Source of the DNA: UBA1794 sp031552405
GTDB lineage: Bacteria > Bacteroidota > Bacteroidia > Bacteroidales > Bacteroidaceae
Length of the DNA stretch: 64,000 nt
Assembly: GCA_031552405.1 (NCBI GenBank)
Contig: JAVBMN010000026.1
Span: forward strand, 117,229-181,228
Direction: 5' to 3'
Part shown: positions 1-7,895 of the stretch, one piece after another
Layout: each line of letters opens with the position of its first letter
Numbering within the stretch: position 1 is the first letter of the stretch
The notes under the pieces: generated by a model
Database searches by the model: none
What the model saw: the letters and a program-made list of their open reading frames with translations, nothing else
What the model was told of the DNA's origin: nothing
Made by a program: the position numbers and the translations under genes

Positions 1-669
1 ACCACCTGTTGGGTGAACGATTTCCAAAATGCATACAACGAACCCTATATGCGCCTCTATTTCTCGCACCCCAGTTACAACGAATACCCTATCGTAGGTA
101 TATCCTGGGAACAAGCCAACGCCTTCTGCGCATGGCGCACCAACTATCTGTTGTCCGGGCTTGGTGCTCAGGCGCGCTTCACACAGCGTTACCGCCTTCC
201 TTCCGAGGCTGAATGGGAGTTTGCTGCACGTGGCAAAGAGGGCAACCTCTATCCTTGGAAAATAGATGCTTTGAAATCCGATAAAGGATGCTACTATGCC
301 AACTACAAGACGGACAAGGGAGATTACACTCAAGATGGTAATCTCATTACCTCTCGAACAGGTGCCTATGCCCCTAATTCAAATGGCTTATATGACATGG
401 CCGGTAATGTGGCCGAATGGACCTCTACCTCCTATACCTCCCAAGGTATTCTGGGAATGAGCGATATGAACCCCGAGTTTCAGTACAACGCCGCCAAGGA
501 AGACCCCTACCGTATGAAACGTAAAGTAGTACGTGGCGGTAGCTGGAAAGATGGCGCACGCTTCATCCGCTCCGATATGCGCGGATACGAATACCAGAAT
601 GAACAACGCAGCTTCATTGGATTCCGCTGCGTACGTACCCAAGTAGGATATAACAGAAAAGGAAAATAA
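1..669 (+). CDS. gldK: GldK/PorK, T9SS ring lipoprotein, 3' part only
   Basis: The reading frame is open from base 1, so this is the C-terminal ~222 residues of a gene that begins outside the window. The sequence has the formylglycine-generating-enzyme (FGE/sulfatase-modifying) fold signature used by GldK: a 'YPIVGISWEQANAFCAW' block, 'RLPSEAEWEFAARG', 'GLYDMAGNVAEW', 'VVRGGSWKDG' and a final 'GFRC'. GldK/PorK is an outer-membrane-associated lipoprotein that forms the periplasmic ring of the type IX secretion system with GldN. The gene is followed after 21 bases by gldL, then gldM and gldN, the usual order. The identification rests mainly on this context plus the FGE-like motifs; FGE-like proteins alone would not be specific. 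Confidence 0.93.
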   Translation, partial: TTCWVNDFQNAYNEPYMRLYFSHPSYNEYPIVGISWEQANAFCAWRTNYLLSGLGAQARFTQRYRLPSEAEWEFAARGKEGNLYPWKIDALKSDKGCYYANYKTDKGDYTQDGNLITSRTGAYAPNSNGLYDMAGNVAEWTSTSYTSQGILGMSDMNPEFQYNAAKEDPYRMKRKVVRGGSWKDGARFIRSDMRGYEYQNEQRSFIGFRCVRTQVGYNRKGK

Positions 670-690
670 TTCAATTTAGCAATAGCACGT

Positions 691-1581
691 ATGAGTAGTA
701 ATCAAAATAGAGGTTTGCTTAGAACCATTCAGGATTTCCTTACCAGCTATGATGGCAAAATCATTCTGAACTTTGCCTATAGCTGGGGTGCAGCAGTCGT
801 AATCCTTGGAACACTCTTTAAACTGACCCACCTTCCAGGTGCCAATATAATGCTTTACATCGGTATGGGTACCGAGGTATTGGTATTCTTTGTTTCCGCA
901 TTTGACCGCCCAGCCAAAACATACCGTTGGGAAAGTGTATTCCCCGATTTGGAGATAACCGGCAAAGTACCTCACAGAACAGAGAGCCTGAATATAGCCG
1001 GAGATTATCCGGAGCTCATTGGCGGAACTGCCGCAGGAAATGGTGGAGGTACAGGAGGCGCGGGAGGTGCTACCCCTTCCGTAGTATATATGGGCGGTGG
1101 AGGCGGTACCGGAACAGGTGCCCCAATATCATCCGAAGAAGCATATACTCAAGGTACCGGCCAATCCGCTACAGGCACGATAGGTGGAGGAGCTACCATC
1201 ATCGGAGGCGGTGGTTATGCCGGCCCAGCTATGCCGGAAGCCCCTGTGATCCCAGCCGAAGAGATGGAAGAAGCCACAAAGTCATACCTGGACAAACTGA
1301 AAGAGATGACCGAAAGCATTGGTCGCCTCAACGAACAGATGGACCACTTCACCTGCGACCCCGACCAGATGGAAGGTGTAAACCGCCACATCGCAGGACT
1401 GAACGCCATCTTCGAATTGCAGCTGCGTAGCGCCAGCAAGCAGGTGGAAAGTGTAGATAAGGTACACGAACAGACCGAAAAAATGGCTGCCCAGATTGAA
1501 GAGCTGAACAAAGTGTATGCCCGCATGCTGCAAGCCATGACGGCCAACATGAATCACCAATCCTTTGACCCTAACAAATAA
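691..1581 (+). CDS. gldL: GldL, T9SS inner-membrane motor protein
   Basis: Cytoplasmic-membrane protein that with GldM forms the proton-driven motor of the type IX secretion system. Two hydrophobic segments lie near residues 20-45 and 50-72 ('FAYSWGAAVVILGTLFKLTH', then 'IMLYIGMGTEVLVFFVSAF'), with the conserved acidic residue (GTEVL) inside the second, as in the family. Residues ~105-190 are a Gly/Thr-rich low-complexity linker that is longer than I expect for the family. The C-terminal third is a predicted coiled coil ('EMEEATKSYLDKLKEMTESI' onward). It sits between gldK and gldM with 21- and 5-base gaps, so it is almost certainly co-transcribed with them. Confidence 0.95.
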   Translation: MSSNQNRGLLRTIQDFLTSYDGKIILNFAYSWGAAVVILGTLFKLTHLPGANIMLYIGMGTEVLVFFVSAFDRPAKTYRWESVFPDLEITGKVPHRTESLNIAGDYPELIGGTAAGNGGGTGGAGGATPSVVYMGGGGGTGTGAPISSEEAYTQGTGQSATGTIGGGATIIGGGGYAGPAMPEAPVIPAEEMEEATKSYLDKLKEMTESIGRLNEQMDHFTCDPDQMEGVNRHIAGLNAIFELQLRSASKQVESVDKVHEQTEKMAAQIEELNKVYARMLQAMTANMNHQSFDPNK

Positions 1582-1586
1582 CATAT

Positions 1587-3146
1587 ATGTCAACTACAGA
1601 TCCGCAATCGCCCAGGCAGAAGATGATAAACTTGATGTATATCGTCCTCATGGCCTTGCTGGCTCTGAATGTCTCATCGGATGTTTTGAAAGGGTTTGCA
1701 CTGGTTGAAGAAGGATTGTTACGTTCCACCAAGAATGCACAGGAACAGAACAACACCCTGTACAAGACCATGGAGGATTATCTGAAGAGTAATCCGGAAA
1801 AAGTGCGCGAATGGTTCCAAAAAGCCCAGTCGGTACGCCAACAGTCAGACTCCATCTACAAGTACATCGAAGACCTCAAGTTTCGCATCGTGAAAGAAGC
1901 TGACGGAAAGAAAGCAGACATCCACGATATCCAGAACAAGGAAGACCTGGAAGCTGCTTCGTACGTAATGCTGGCTCCCGGCTCAGGACAAGGCGGGCAA
2001 CTCCAGAAGTCGGTAAACCACTACCGTGACATGATCCTCACCATGATCACCGACTCCGCCCAAAAAGACATCATAGCCCGCAACCTCAGCACGGAAGTTC
2101 CCCGCAAGGTAACTACACTGGGTAAGAATTGGCCCGAGTACCTTTTTGAGAGTACCCCCGTAGCCGCTGCCGTAACCCTGCTCACTAAGATGCAGAACGA
2201 CATCCGCTATGCCGAAGGAGAAGTACTTCATACCTTGGTATCCAACATCGATGCCAAAGACTACCGTGTAAATGAGCTGAGCGCATTTGTGATTCCCAAC
2301 TCACAAACCATCGTGCGCGGAGGTAAATTCAGCGCCCGCATCGTAATGGCAGCTATTGACACCACACAACGGCCCTCCATCTTCATAGGTGGACAGCGCC
2401 TCCCCGATGCCCGCAAGGGTTTCTACGAGATGCTCTGTGATCGTTCAGGCGAATTCAAGTTTGCCGGTTATCTGGAACAAAGCAACGGAGCAGGTGGTAC
2501 TTCCCGCCATGACTTCTCGCAAAGCTACCGGGTTATCGACCCTGCCGCCACCGTCAGCGCCACTCTTATGAATGTGTTGTATGCCGGATACAAGAACCCC
2601 ATCAGCGTATCTGTACCCGGTATCCCTTCGGAAAAAGTGAATCTTACGGTAAACAACGGCACCCTGACACGCGTGGGCAGTGAGTACATCTGCGTACCCT
2701 CTAAGATGACTGATGCGGAGTTTACCGTATCCGCCGAGCTGGATGGCCGTATGCAAGTGATGGGAACTTATAAGTTCCGCGTGCGCCCCTTACCAGACCC
2801 TCAACCGTTTGTAGAATATACCGAAGACGGTACTGCTAAACGTCACAGAGGCGGGCGTCCTCTGCTTAAAGCATTGCTATTGAACAGCGAGGGAATTGCG
2901 GCCGCTATTGACGACGGATTGCTCAATGTGGAATTCCGTGTACTGAGCTTTACAACTGTTTTCTATGACAATATGGGAAATGCGGTTCCTGAAGTTTCTC
3001 AGGGAAGCAAATTTACCGACCGTCAGAAAAGCATGTTCCGTTCTTTGCAGCGCGGCAAACGCTTCTATATCTCGCAGGTGAAAGCAATTGGCCCTGACGG
3101 CATAGAGCGTACCCTGCCTACCTCTCTTGAAGTGATTCTAAACTAA
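1587..3146 (+). CDS. gldM: GldM, T9SS motor rotor/periplasmic shaft protein
   Basis: 519 residues. A short cytoplasmic N-terminus is followed by one membrane helix ('INLMYIVLMALLALNVSSDV', residues ~14-33), then a large periplasmic region made in this family of stacked domains that span the periplasm and touch the GldK/GldN ring. The opening block 'SPRQKMINLMYIVLMALLAL' is highly characteristic of GldM/PorM. Length matches the family (~510-520). It starts 5 bases after the gldL stop and ends 19 bases before gldN, consistent with one operon. Nothing looks broken. Confidence 0.96.
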   Translation: MSTTDPQSPRQKMINLMYIVLMALLALNVSSDVLKGFALVEEGLLRSTKNAQEQNNTLYKTMEDYLKSNPEKVREWFQKAQSVRQQSDSIYKYIEDLKFRIVKEADGKKADIHDIQNKEDLEAASYVMLAPGSGQGGQLQKSVNHYRDMILTMITDSAQKDIIARNLSTEVPRKVTTLGKNWPEYLFESTPVAAAVTLLTKMQNDIRYAEGEVLHTLVSNIDAKDYRVNELSAFVIPNSQTIVRGGKFSARIVMAAIDTTQRPSIFIGGQRLPDARKGFYEMLCDRSGEFKFAGYLEQSNGAGGTSRHDFSQSYRVIDPAATVSATLMNVLYAGYKNPISVSVPGIPSEKVNLTVNNGTLTRVGSEYICVPSKMTDAEFTVSAELDGRMQVMGTYKFRVRPLPDPQPFVEYTEDGTAKRHRGGRPLLKALLLNSEGIAAAIDDGLLNVEFRVLSFTTVFYDNMGNAVPEVSQGSKFTDRQKSMFRSLQRGKRFYISQVKAIGPDGIERTLPTSLEVILN

Positions 3147-3165
3147 TGAAATAACGTTCATCATT

Positions 3166-4407
3166 ATGAAACGCATATATAGTACCCTCCTCCTGCTTTG
3201 CTGCACAGCCTGCCTGGTGCATACCTTTGCCCAAAGCAACTCGTCTCGATTGTCTGTAAGAAGAAACAATACTACGAGTACTCCGGCTACGACTACACAG
3301 TCGAAACCTGCAACGACCACTGCCCCGAAACCTGCGGCCACTACAGCTCCGCAGACTCAGACCGCCACTCCGCGCCCGGCTGCCACCGGAACTCCTCAGG
3401 TACAACCCAAAGCAAGGGCTGCCAAAGCCGCTGCTGCCGAAGAGACCAACACCTCCGGTGTATCTGTACGCGCCCAGTCGCAATACAGTGCCCAGCTGGA
3501 AGTGCCCGATGCTCCCATCTGGAAACGCGAAGTATACCGCATCATCGACATGACCAAGCCTGCAAACTCCGGTCTGGCAGATCCCCTTACCCCCACGGAT
3601 GAGCGCATGAACCTCTTCACCATGATATTTAAGCTGCTTGCCGACAAGAAACTGCAGGCGTATGAATACACTCTTGACGGAAATGAGCATTTTGAAAGTA
3701 CTTACAAGACCGACTTCAAGAATGTGCTGGATCGTTATCACATCCCCTTCCGCCGCAAGCGTATCGCTGCCACCAACGATACCGTATTTGTAGTGGATAA
3801 CAGTGACATTCCCTCTAGCGAAGTAATGAGCTACTTCATCAAAGAAGTATGGTACTTTGACGAGAAGAACTCCACCTCCCACTCTACCGTTACTGCATTA
3901 TGCCCGGTAATGCACCGCTCGGGAGATTTTGATCTGAACACAGTGAAGTATCCCATGTTTTGGGTAAAGGTGAGCGATCTGGCTCCTTACATGAACCAGA
4001 TCTCCATTCCTACCAGCGAGTATAACAATGCGGCGAGCGTGTCTTTGGATGACTTCTTCTCCATGCGGATGTACAAAGGAGATATTTACAAGACCAATAA
4101 CCCTGCGGGCAAAACCCTCGCACAGATAGCCACCTCCGACAGTGCCGTTGTAAAAGAGCAAAAGCGCATTGAGGCCCAGCTTGAAGGTGTAGAAAATACC
4201 ATCTGGAAAAGTCAGACACTGGCTTCAGATACTACGGCTGTAAAAGACACCAAGAGCAGTAAGAAAGGTTCTTCTGATACAACCACAGACAGCACCGAGC
4301 CCAACACCCGTCGAAAGACTGAGACCGAGGCTAAACCGGCCAAGTCGAGCTCCTCCTCCGGAGGCAGCAGTGCACCGAAAGCTTCGGTACGAAGAGAAAG
4401 AAGATAA
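3166..4407 (+). CDS. gldN: GldN/PorN, T9SS periplasmic ring protein with low-complexity extensions
   Basis: 413 residues; the partner of GldK in the T9SS periplasmic ring. A Sec signal peptide (residues 1-22, 'LLLLCCTACLVHTFA') ends just before Gln ('TFA|QSN'), so the mature protein would start with Gln. Residues ~30-105 are a Thr/Pro/Ala/Gln-rich stretch. The conserved GldN core follows ('DAPIWKREVYRIIDM' near residue 117, then 'YFIKEVWYFDEKNST' and 'PMFWVKVSDLAPYM'). The last ~60 residues are Ser/Thr/Lys-rich and end in a basic 'SVRRERR'. Core GldN proteins are nearer 300 residues, so both ends are expanded. Last gene of the gldKLMN run. Confidence 0.95.
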   Translation: MKRIYSTLLLLCCTACLVHTFAQSNSSRLSVRRNNTTSTPATTTQSKPATTTAPKPAATTAPQTQTATPRPAATGTPQVQPKARAAKAAAAEETNTSGVSVRAQSQYSAQLEVPDAPIWKREVYRIIDMTKPANSGLADPLTPTDERMNLFTMIFKLLADKKLQAYEYTLDGNEHFESTYKTDFKNVLDRYHIPFRRKRIAATNDTVFVVDNSDIPSSEVMSYFIKEVWYFDEKNSTSHSTVTALCPVMHRSGDFDLNTVKYPMFWVKVSDLAPYMNQISIPTSEYNNAASVSLDDFFSMRMYKGDIYKTNNPAGKTLAQIATSDSAVVKEQKRIEAQLEGVENTIWKSQTLASDTTAVKDTKSSKKGSSDTTTDSTEPNTRRKTETEAKPAKSSSSSGGSSAPKASVRRERR

Positions 4408-4430
4408 CCCTTCCAGGATCATAGAATCAT

Positions 4431-4462
4431 AGTTATAGCCGTGGCATGCCACGGCTATAACT
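4431..4462. terminator. 32-base perfect palindrome after gldN
   Basis: AGTTATAGCCGTGGCA is followed directly by its exact reverse complement. As RNA it would form a stem of about 14 pairs with a minimal loop. No clear T-run follows ('GTATATAAATA'), so it is a possible factor-assisted or bidirectional end hairpin for the gldKLMN transcript, or a protein-binding palindrome. It lies 24 bases after the gldN stop and 22 bases before the cysS promoter. Confidence 0.5.
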
Positions 4463-4483
4463 GTATATAAATACCTGTTTTCC

Positions 4484-4514
4484 TTGCAGGATTGCCGCAT
4501 CGTTTGTACTTTTG
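4484..4514 (+). promoter_or_regulatory. Bacteroidota-type promoter of cysS
   Basis: TTG (-33 element) at 4484-4486, 20 bases, then TACTTTTG (-7 element, consensus TAnnTTTG) at 4507-4514. The transcript would start near 4520, which rules out an upstream in-frame ATG at 4492 and supports ATG 4531 as the cysS start. Confidence 0.75.
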
Positions 4515-4530
4515 CACGAAAATAAAAAGT

Positions 4531-6018
4531 ATGACACAGCCCCTTGTTATCTATAATACGCTTACGCGTAAGAAAGAAGAATTCGTTCCTCTCCATGCCC
4601 CCCATGTAGGTATGTATGTATGCGGCCCCACGGTATACGGTGATCCACATTTAGGACATGCCCGCCCCGCCATTACCTTCGACTTGGTGTTCCGCTACCT
4701 GCAACACATCGGGTACAAGGTTCGTTACGTACGTAACATCACTGATGTAGGCCATCTGGAGCATGACGCCGACGAGGGCGAAGACAAGATAGCCAAGAAG
4801 GCCCGTCTGGAGCAGCTGGAGCCTATGGAAGTAGTGCAATATTACACCCTGCGCTATCACAAGGCTATGGATGCGCTAAATGTGCTCCCTCCCAGCATCG
4901 AACCGCATGCCTCCGGTCATATCATCGAACAGGAAGAGTTTGTAAAGAAGATACTGGATGCCGGATATGCCTACGAAAGCCAAGGTTCCATCTACTTTGA
5001 CGTGGAGCGTTACAGCAAAGACCACCGCTACGGCATCCTCTCCGGACGTAACGTAGAGGAACTCCTCAGCACCACCCGCGAGCTGGACGGGCAGAGCGAG
5101 AAACGTAACTCCGCCGACTTTGCCCTGTGGAAGAAAGCTTCCCCCGAACACATCATGCACTGGCCCAGCCCCTGGGGTGAAGGGTTCCCGGGATGGCACA
5201 TGGAGTGCTCGGCCATGGGTACCAAGTATTTAGGCGAAGAATTCGACATACACGGTGGCGGTCTGGACCTGTTATTTCCCCATCATGAGTGCGAGATAGC
5301 GCAATCGGTAGCTGCCTTGGGACATCCCAGTGTGAAGTACTGGATGCACAACAATATGATCACCATTCACGGTACAAAGATGGGGAAAAGTCTGGGTAAC
5401 TTCATTACTCTGAGTGAGTTCTTCAACGGAGAGCACGCCTCACTGACACAGGCGTATGCCCCCATGACCATCCGCTTCTTCATCCTTCAGGCTCATTATT
5501 GCAGCACGGTAGACTTCAGCAATGAAGCGTTGCAGGCTTCTGAGAAGGGGCTCGGCCGCCTGCTCGAAGCATTGGACAACATGGAGAAGATCACTCCCGC
5601 AGCTGCTTCCTCCGAAGAGGCAGGTAGCATAGCGAAAGCATTACGCGGAAAATGCTATGAGGCCATGAATGACGACCTCAACTCACCCATTGTCATCTCC
5701 CATCTCTTTGATGCCACCCGGATCATCAACTCTGTTCTTGCCGGGAAAGAGTCACTCTCTGCCGAAGATCTCAAGGAATTGAAAGATACATTCCACCTGT
5801 TCCTCATCGACCTACTCGGCATTACACAGAATACCGTTTCTCAAGGCGAGAACCTTGATAGTTATGCGAAAGCCATCGACCTGCTCCTCACCTTGCGTAG
5901 CGAGGCCAAGGCGAATAAAGACTGGGCTACTTCTGATAAGATTCGCAATGAGCTGACCGCCCTTGGTTTTGAAATCAAGGACACGAAGGATGGCTTTGAG
6001 TGGAAACTGAACAAATAA
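4531..6018 (+). CDS. cysS: Cysteinyl-tRNA synthetase
   Basis: 495 residues, class I aminoacyl-tRNA synthetase that charges tRNA-Cys in the cytoplasm. The zinc/HIGH region 'MYVCGPTVYGDPHLGHAR' is near residue 28 and the nucleotide-binding loop reads 'GTKMGKSLGNF' (KMSKS variant KMGKS). 'ECSAMGTKYLGEEFDIHGGG' and the zinc-ligand 'FPHHECEIAQS' segment are also present. The start at 4531 follows a good promoter at 4484-4514; the in-frame ATG at 4492 lies inside that promoter. Monocistronic or co-transcribed with the thioesterase downstream, from which it is separated by a 71-base REP-like element. Confidence 0.97.
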   Translation: MTQPLVIYNTLTRKKEEFVPLHAPHVGMYVCGPTVYGDPHLGHARPAITFDLVFRYLQHIGYKVRYVRNITDVGHLEHDADEGEDKIAKKARLEQLEPMEVVQYYTLRYHKAMDALNVLPPSIEPHASGHIIEQEEFVKKILDAGYAYESQGSIYFDVERYSKDHRYGILSGRNVEELLSTTRELDGQSEKRNSADFALWKKASPEHIMHWPSPWGEGFPGWHMECSAMGTKYLGEEFDIHGGGLDLLFPHHECEIAQSVAALGHPSVKYWMHNNMITIHGTKMGKSLGNFITLSEFFNGEHASLTQAYAPMTIRFFILQAHYCSTVDFSNEALQASEKGLGRLLEALDNMEKITPAAASSEEAGSIAKALRGKCYEAMNDDLNSPIVISHLFDATRIINSVLAGKESLSAEDLKELKDTFHLFLIDLLGITQNTVSQGENLDSYAKAIDLLLTLRSEAKANKDWATSDKIRNELTALGFEIKDTKDGFEWKLNK

Positions 6019-6050
6019 GGGAACAATCCCGCTCCTGAGATGTTTACATA

Positions 6051-6121
6051 GTAGGGGCGAATTGCATTCGCCCGCCAGTTTGTATTATTTATCAAAACGG
6101 GCGGATGCAATCCGCCCCTAC
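6051..6121. repeat. REP-like inverted repeat, 71 bases (copy 1)
   Basis: Begins GTAGGGGCGAATTGCATTCG and ends with the inverted form GGATGCAATCCGCCCCTAC. Each arm can also fold on itself (GGGCGAATTGCATTCGCCC). A near-identical 72-base copy is at 43576-43647 and a diverged copy at 27556-27634. All three sit between genes read in the same direction. Confidence 0.8.
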
Positions 6122-6126
6122 AGCGT

Positions 6127-6546
6127 ATGACAACAAAAGATTTCTTCAAGAAAGACCAATTCGCCAGCGGCGCAGGTGTAGAACTCATAGAGGTACGCCC
6201 CGGCTATGCCCGCGCCAATATGACCGTAACCACCGCCCACCTCAATGCCGGAGGACGCACACAGGGTGGGGCTGTCTTTACCCTGGCCGATCTGGCCATT
6301 GCAGCGGCAGCCAATGCACATGGCAGAATTGCATTCTCCACCTCTTCCAATATTAGTTATTTCCTCGGCTCCGGTCCGGGGGAGGTGCTCAAAGCTGAGG
6401 CGTTTGAGCTCTACCTTCATCACCGCATGACCTTTTACCGCTGTGATGTATTCAATGAAAAAGACGAGCTGATCGCCCAAATGACAGCCCAACTTTATCG
6501 TAAAGACATACCTTTGCCTATCGAAGGACAGCCGCAAGAGAAATAA
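6127..6546 (+). CDS. Hotdog-fold acyl-CoA thioesterase, PaaI/YdiI type
   Basis: 139 residues. The family signature runs 'HLNAGGRTQGGAVFTLADLA' (residues ~38-57), where the Gly-rich turn and hydrophobic helix form the hotdog core, followed by 'ISYFLGSGPGEVLKAEA' and 'YRCDVFNEKDELIAQMTAQL'. Proteins of this type hydrolyse acyl-CoA thioesters, for example phenylacetyl-CoA-like substrates in PaaI. The usual catalytic acidic residue of the helix is represented by the Asp in 'TLADLA'. The substrate cannot be read from sequence. It starts 5 bases after the REP-like element. Confidence 0.85.
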   Translation: MTTKDFFKKDQFASGAGVELIEVRPGYARANMTVTTAHLNAGGRTQGGAVFTLADLAIAAAANAHGRIAFSTSSNISYFLGSGPGEVLKAEAFELYLHHRMTFYRCDVFNEKDELIAQMTAQLYRKDIPLPIEGQPQEK

Positions 6547-6572
6547 ATACGACTATTTAAAGACAAACTCAC

Positions 6573-7223
6573 ATGAAGAAAGTAACAATCATCGGAGCAA
6601 GTGGCTTTATTGGATCAGCCATTTTGCAAGAAGCCTTGTCAAGAGGTTACCAAGTGCAGGCTATTGCCAGAAACCCGGAACGTATCAATGCCTCATCTTC
6701 CAGCCTGAAGGTAGTGGCTGCGGATGTGATGGATACCCCACAACTTGCAAAGATGCTGCATGACACAAGTGATTTAATCAGCGCTTACAATCCCGGATGG
6801 GGCAATCCGAATATGTATGAAGACACATTGAAAGGTTACCTGTCTATTATCCATGCTGCCAAACAAGCAGGCGTAAAACGCGTATTGGTAGTAGGTGGTG
6901 CCGGTACATTGCTCGTAGCTCCCGGCACAGAGGTGATGGATACGGGTGTACTGCCCGAAGCTATCATGCCTGGCGTAAAAAGCCTCGCTAAGATCTTTAA
7001 AGAGCACCTTATTCCTGAAAAGGAGTTGGATTGGGTATTCTTCTCCCCTGCCGGAACTATCGAGCCTGGTGAACGTACCGGGGTATTCCGCTTAGGAAAA
7101 AACGATCTGATGGTTAATGACAAAGGCGAAAGCCGCATCTCGGTAGAAGATTATGCAGTAGCTATGATTGACGAGTTAGAAACTCCCAAGCACCACCAAG
7201 AACGCTTCACTATTGGCTATTGA
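6573..7223 (+). CDS. NAD(P)-binding oxidoreductase/epimerase-like protein (NmrA/YwnB type)
   Basis: 216 residues with an N-terminal Rossmann fold: 'KVTIIGASGFIGSAILQEAL' contains the dinucleotide-binding GxxGxxG. 'LVVGGAGTLLV' and 'DWVFFSPAGTIEPG' match atypical short-chain dehydrogenases that resemble NmrA and the flavin-reductase/epimerase-like YwnB group. The classical YxxxK catalytic motif is not evident, so the protein may be a redox sensor or a reductase with an atypical site. It follows the thioesterase by 26 bases and may share its transcript. Confidence 0.8.
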   Translation: MKKVTIIGASGFIGSAILQEALSRGYQVQAIARNPERINASSSSLKVVAADVMDTPQLAKMLHDTSDLISAYNPGWGNPNMYEDTLKGYLSIIHAAKQAGVKRVLVVGGAGTLLVAPGTEVMDTGVLPEAIMPGVKSLAKIFKEHLIPEKELDWVFFSPAGTIEPGERTGVFRLGKNDLMVNDKGESRISVEDYAVAMIDELETPKHHQERFTIGY

Positions 7224-7242
7224 GGAGCTTAAGACCTTACCA

Positions 7243-7294
7243 TACCTCCGTAAGTACTCTATCCCACTCTAGGCGATAAGTACTGACGGAGGTA
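7243..7294 (+). terminator. Stem-loop after the NAD(P)-binding gene
   Basis: TACCTCCGTAAGTACT pairs with AGTACTGACGGAGGTA around a 20-base loop, with a single mismatch. It begins 19 bases after the stop codon and is followed by a T-containing stretch (CTTTATATC). Likely transcript end. Confidence 0.6.
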
Positions 7295-7363
7295 CTTTAT
7301 ATCAGCACTTGCAGGAACTTTTTCCGTATTTCCGGCAAAACACACAGACTACCCTTTCTTTTC

Positions 7364-7394
7364 TTGCATCTTTCCCCGAAAACCATTACTTTTG
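7364..7394 (+). promoter_or_regulatory. Bacteroidota-type promoter
   Basis: TTG at 7364-7366, a 20-base spacer and TACTTTTG at 7387-7394. It would start transcription near 7400, directly before ATG 7403, and shows that the in-frame ATG at 7364 cannot be the start. Confidence 0.7.
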
Positions 7395-7402
7395 CGAAAC
7401 AA

Positions 7403-7780
7403 ATGTATATGCGGAGTCACTGGTTTAAATACATATTTGTAGGCATTCTGTTGATTACATACATCAACAGAGGTTTTTTTGTGTCGGCACCCGAGGCAGA
7501 ACCTATACATACCTCCACCTCCGGAAAATACGAGATCAACAGTTTGATTGAGTTCCTGATATGGGTTGCCTCCGGCTATGAAAACGACATTGACGAAGAC
7601 GGCAACACGCCGGAATCTTACCATTTCGCCAAAGTCATAGACCCTACAGACCATCATCTACTATACTCTGTCACTGTGGAACGGCCCTATACGATCATCC
7701 ACAGGATACAAGTACCACTCACTGAACAAATTCCTGCTCCGCCTACTTACGGCACAGTAGACCATCCTCCCGAAGCATAA
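7403..7780 (+). CDS. Small membrane-anchored hypothetical protein
   Basis: 125 residues, not recognised. One N-terminal hydrophobic segment ('YIFVGILLITYINRGFFV', residues ~9-26) follows a short basic N-terminus and could be an uncleaved anchor or signal. The remaining ~95 residues are polar, acidic in the middle ('YENDIDEDGNTPESYH') and Pro-rich near the end ('PAPPTYGTVDHPPEA'), with no Cys motif. A promoter lies only a few bases upstream, so the 5' leader would be very short; ATG 7409 is an alternative start. It is followed by 115 bases without a gene and then the efflux operon. Confidence 0.65.
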   Translation: MYMRSHWFKYIFVGILLITYINRGFFVSAPEAEPIHTSTSGKYEINSLIEFLIWVASGYENDIDEDGNTPESYHFAKVIDPTDHHLLYSVTVERPYTIIHRIQVPLTEQIPAPPTYGTVDHPPEA

Positions 7781-7895
7781 TCCGTACTCCATCAGTACCT
7801 CCTTGTACCATACATAGGAGGCAACTCTGCATTCTGTATAATCTCATTCTACGGATGCACATTCTATAGTTTATTACCTATTAAAACAGTACGGA

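Noticed and set aside
4492..4530. N-terminal extension of cysS
   Set aside because: The extra codons overlap the promoter and are not part of the synthetase family; ATG 4531 is used.
7781..7895. Housekeeping promoter before the efflux operon
   Set aside because: No TAnnTTTG match; several GTAC-containing short repeats are present but no regulator site could be identified.
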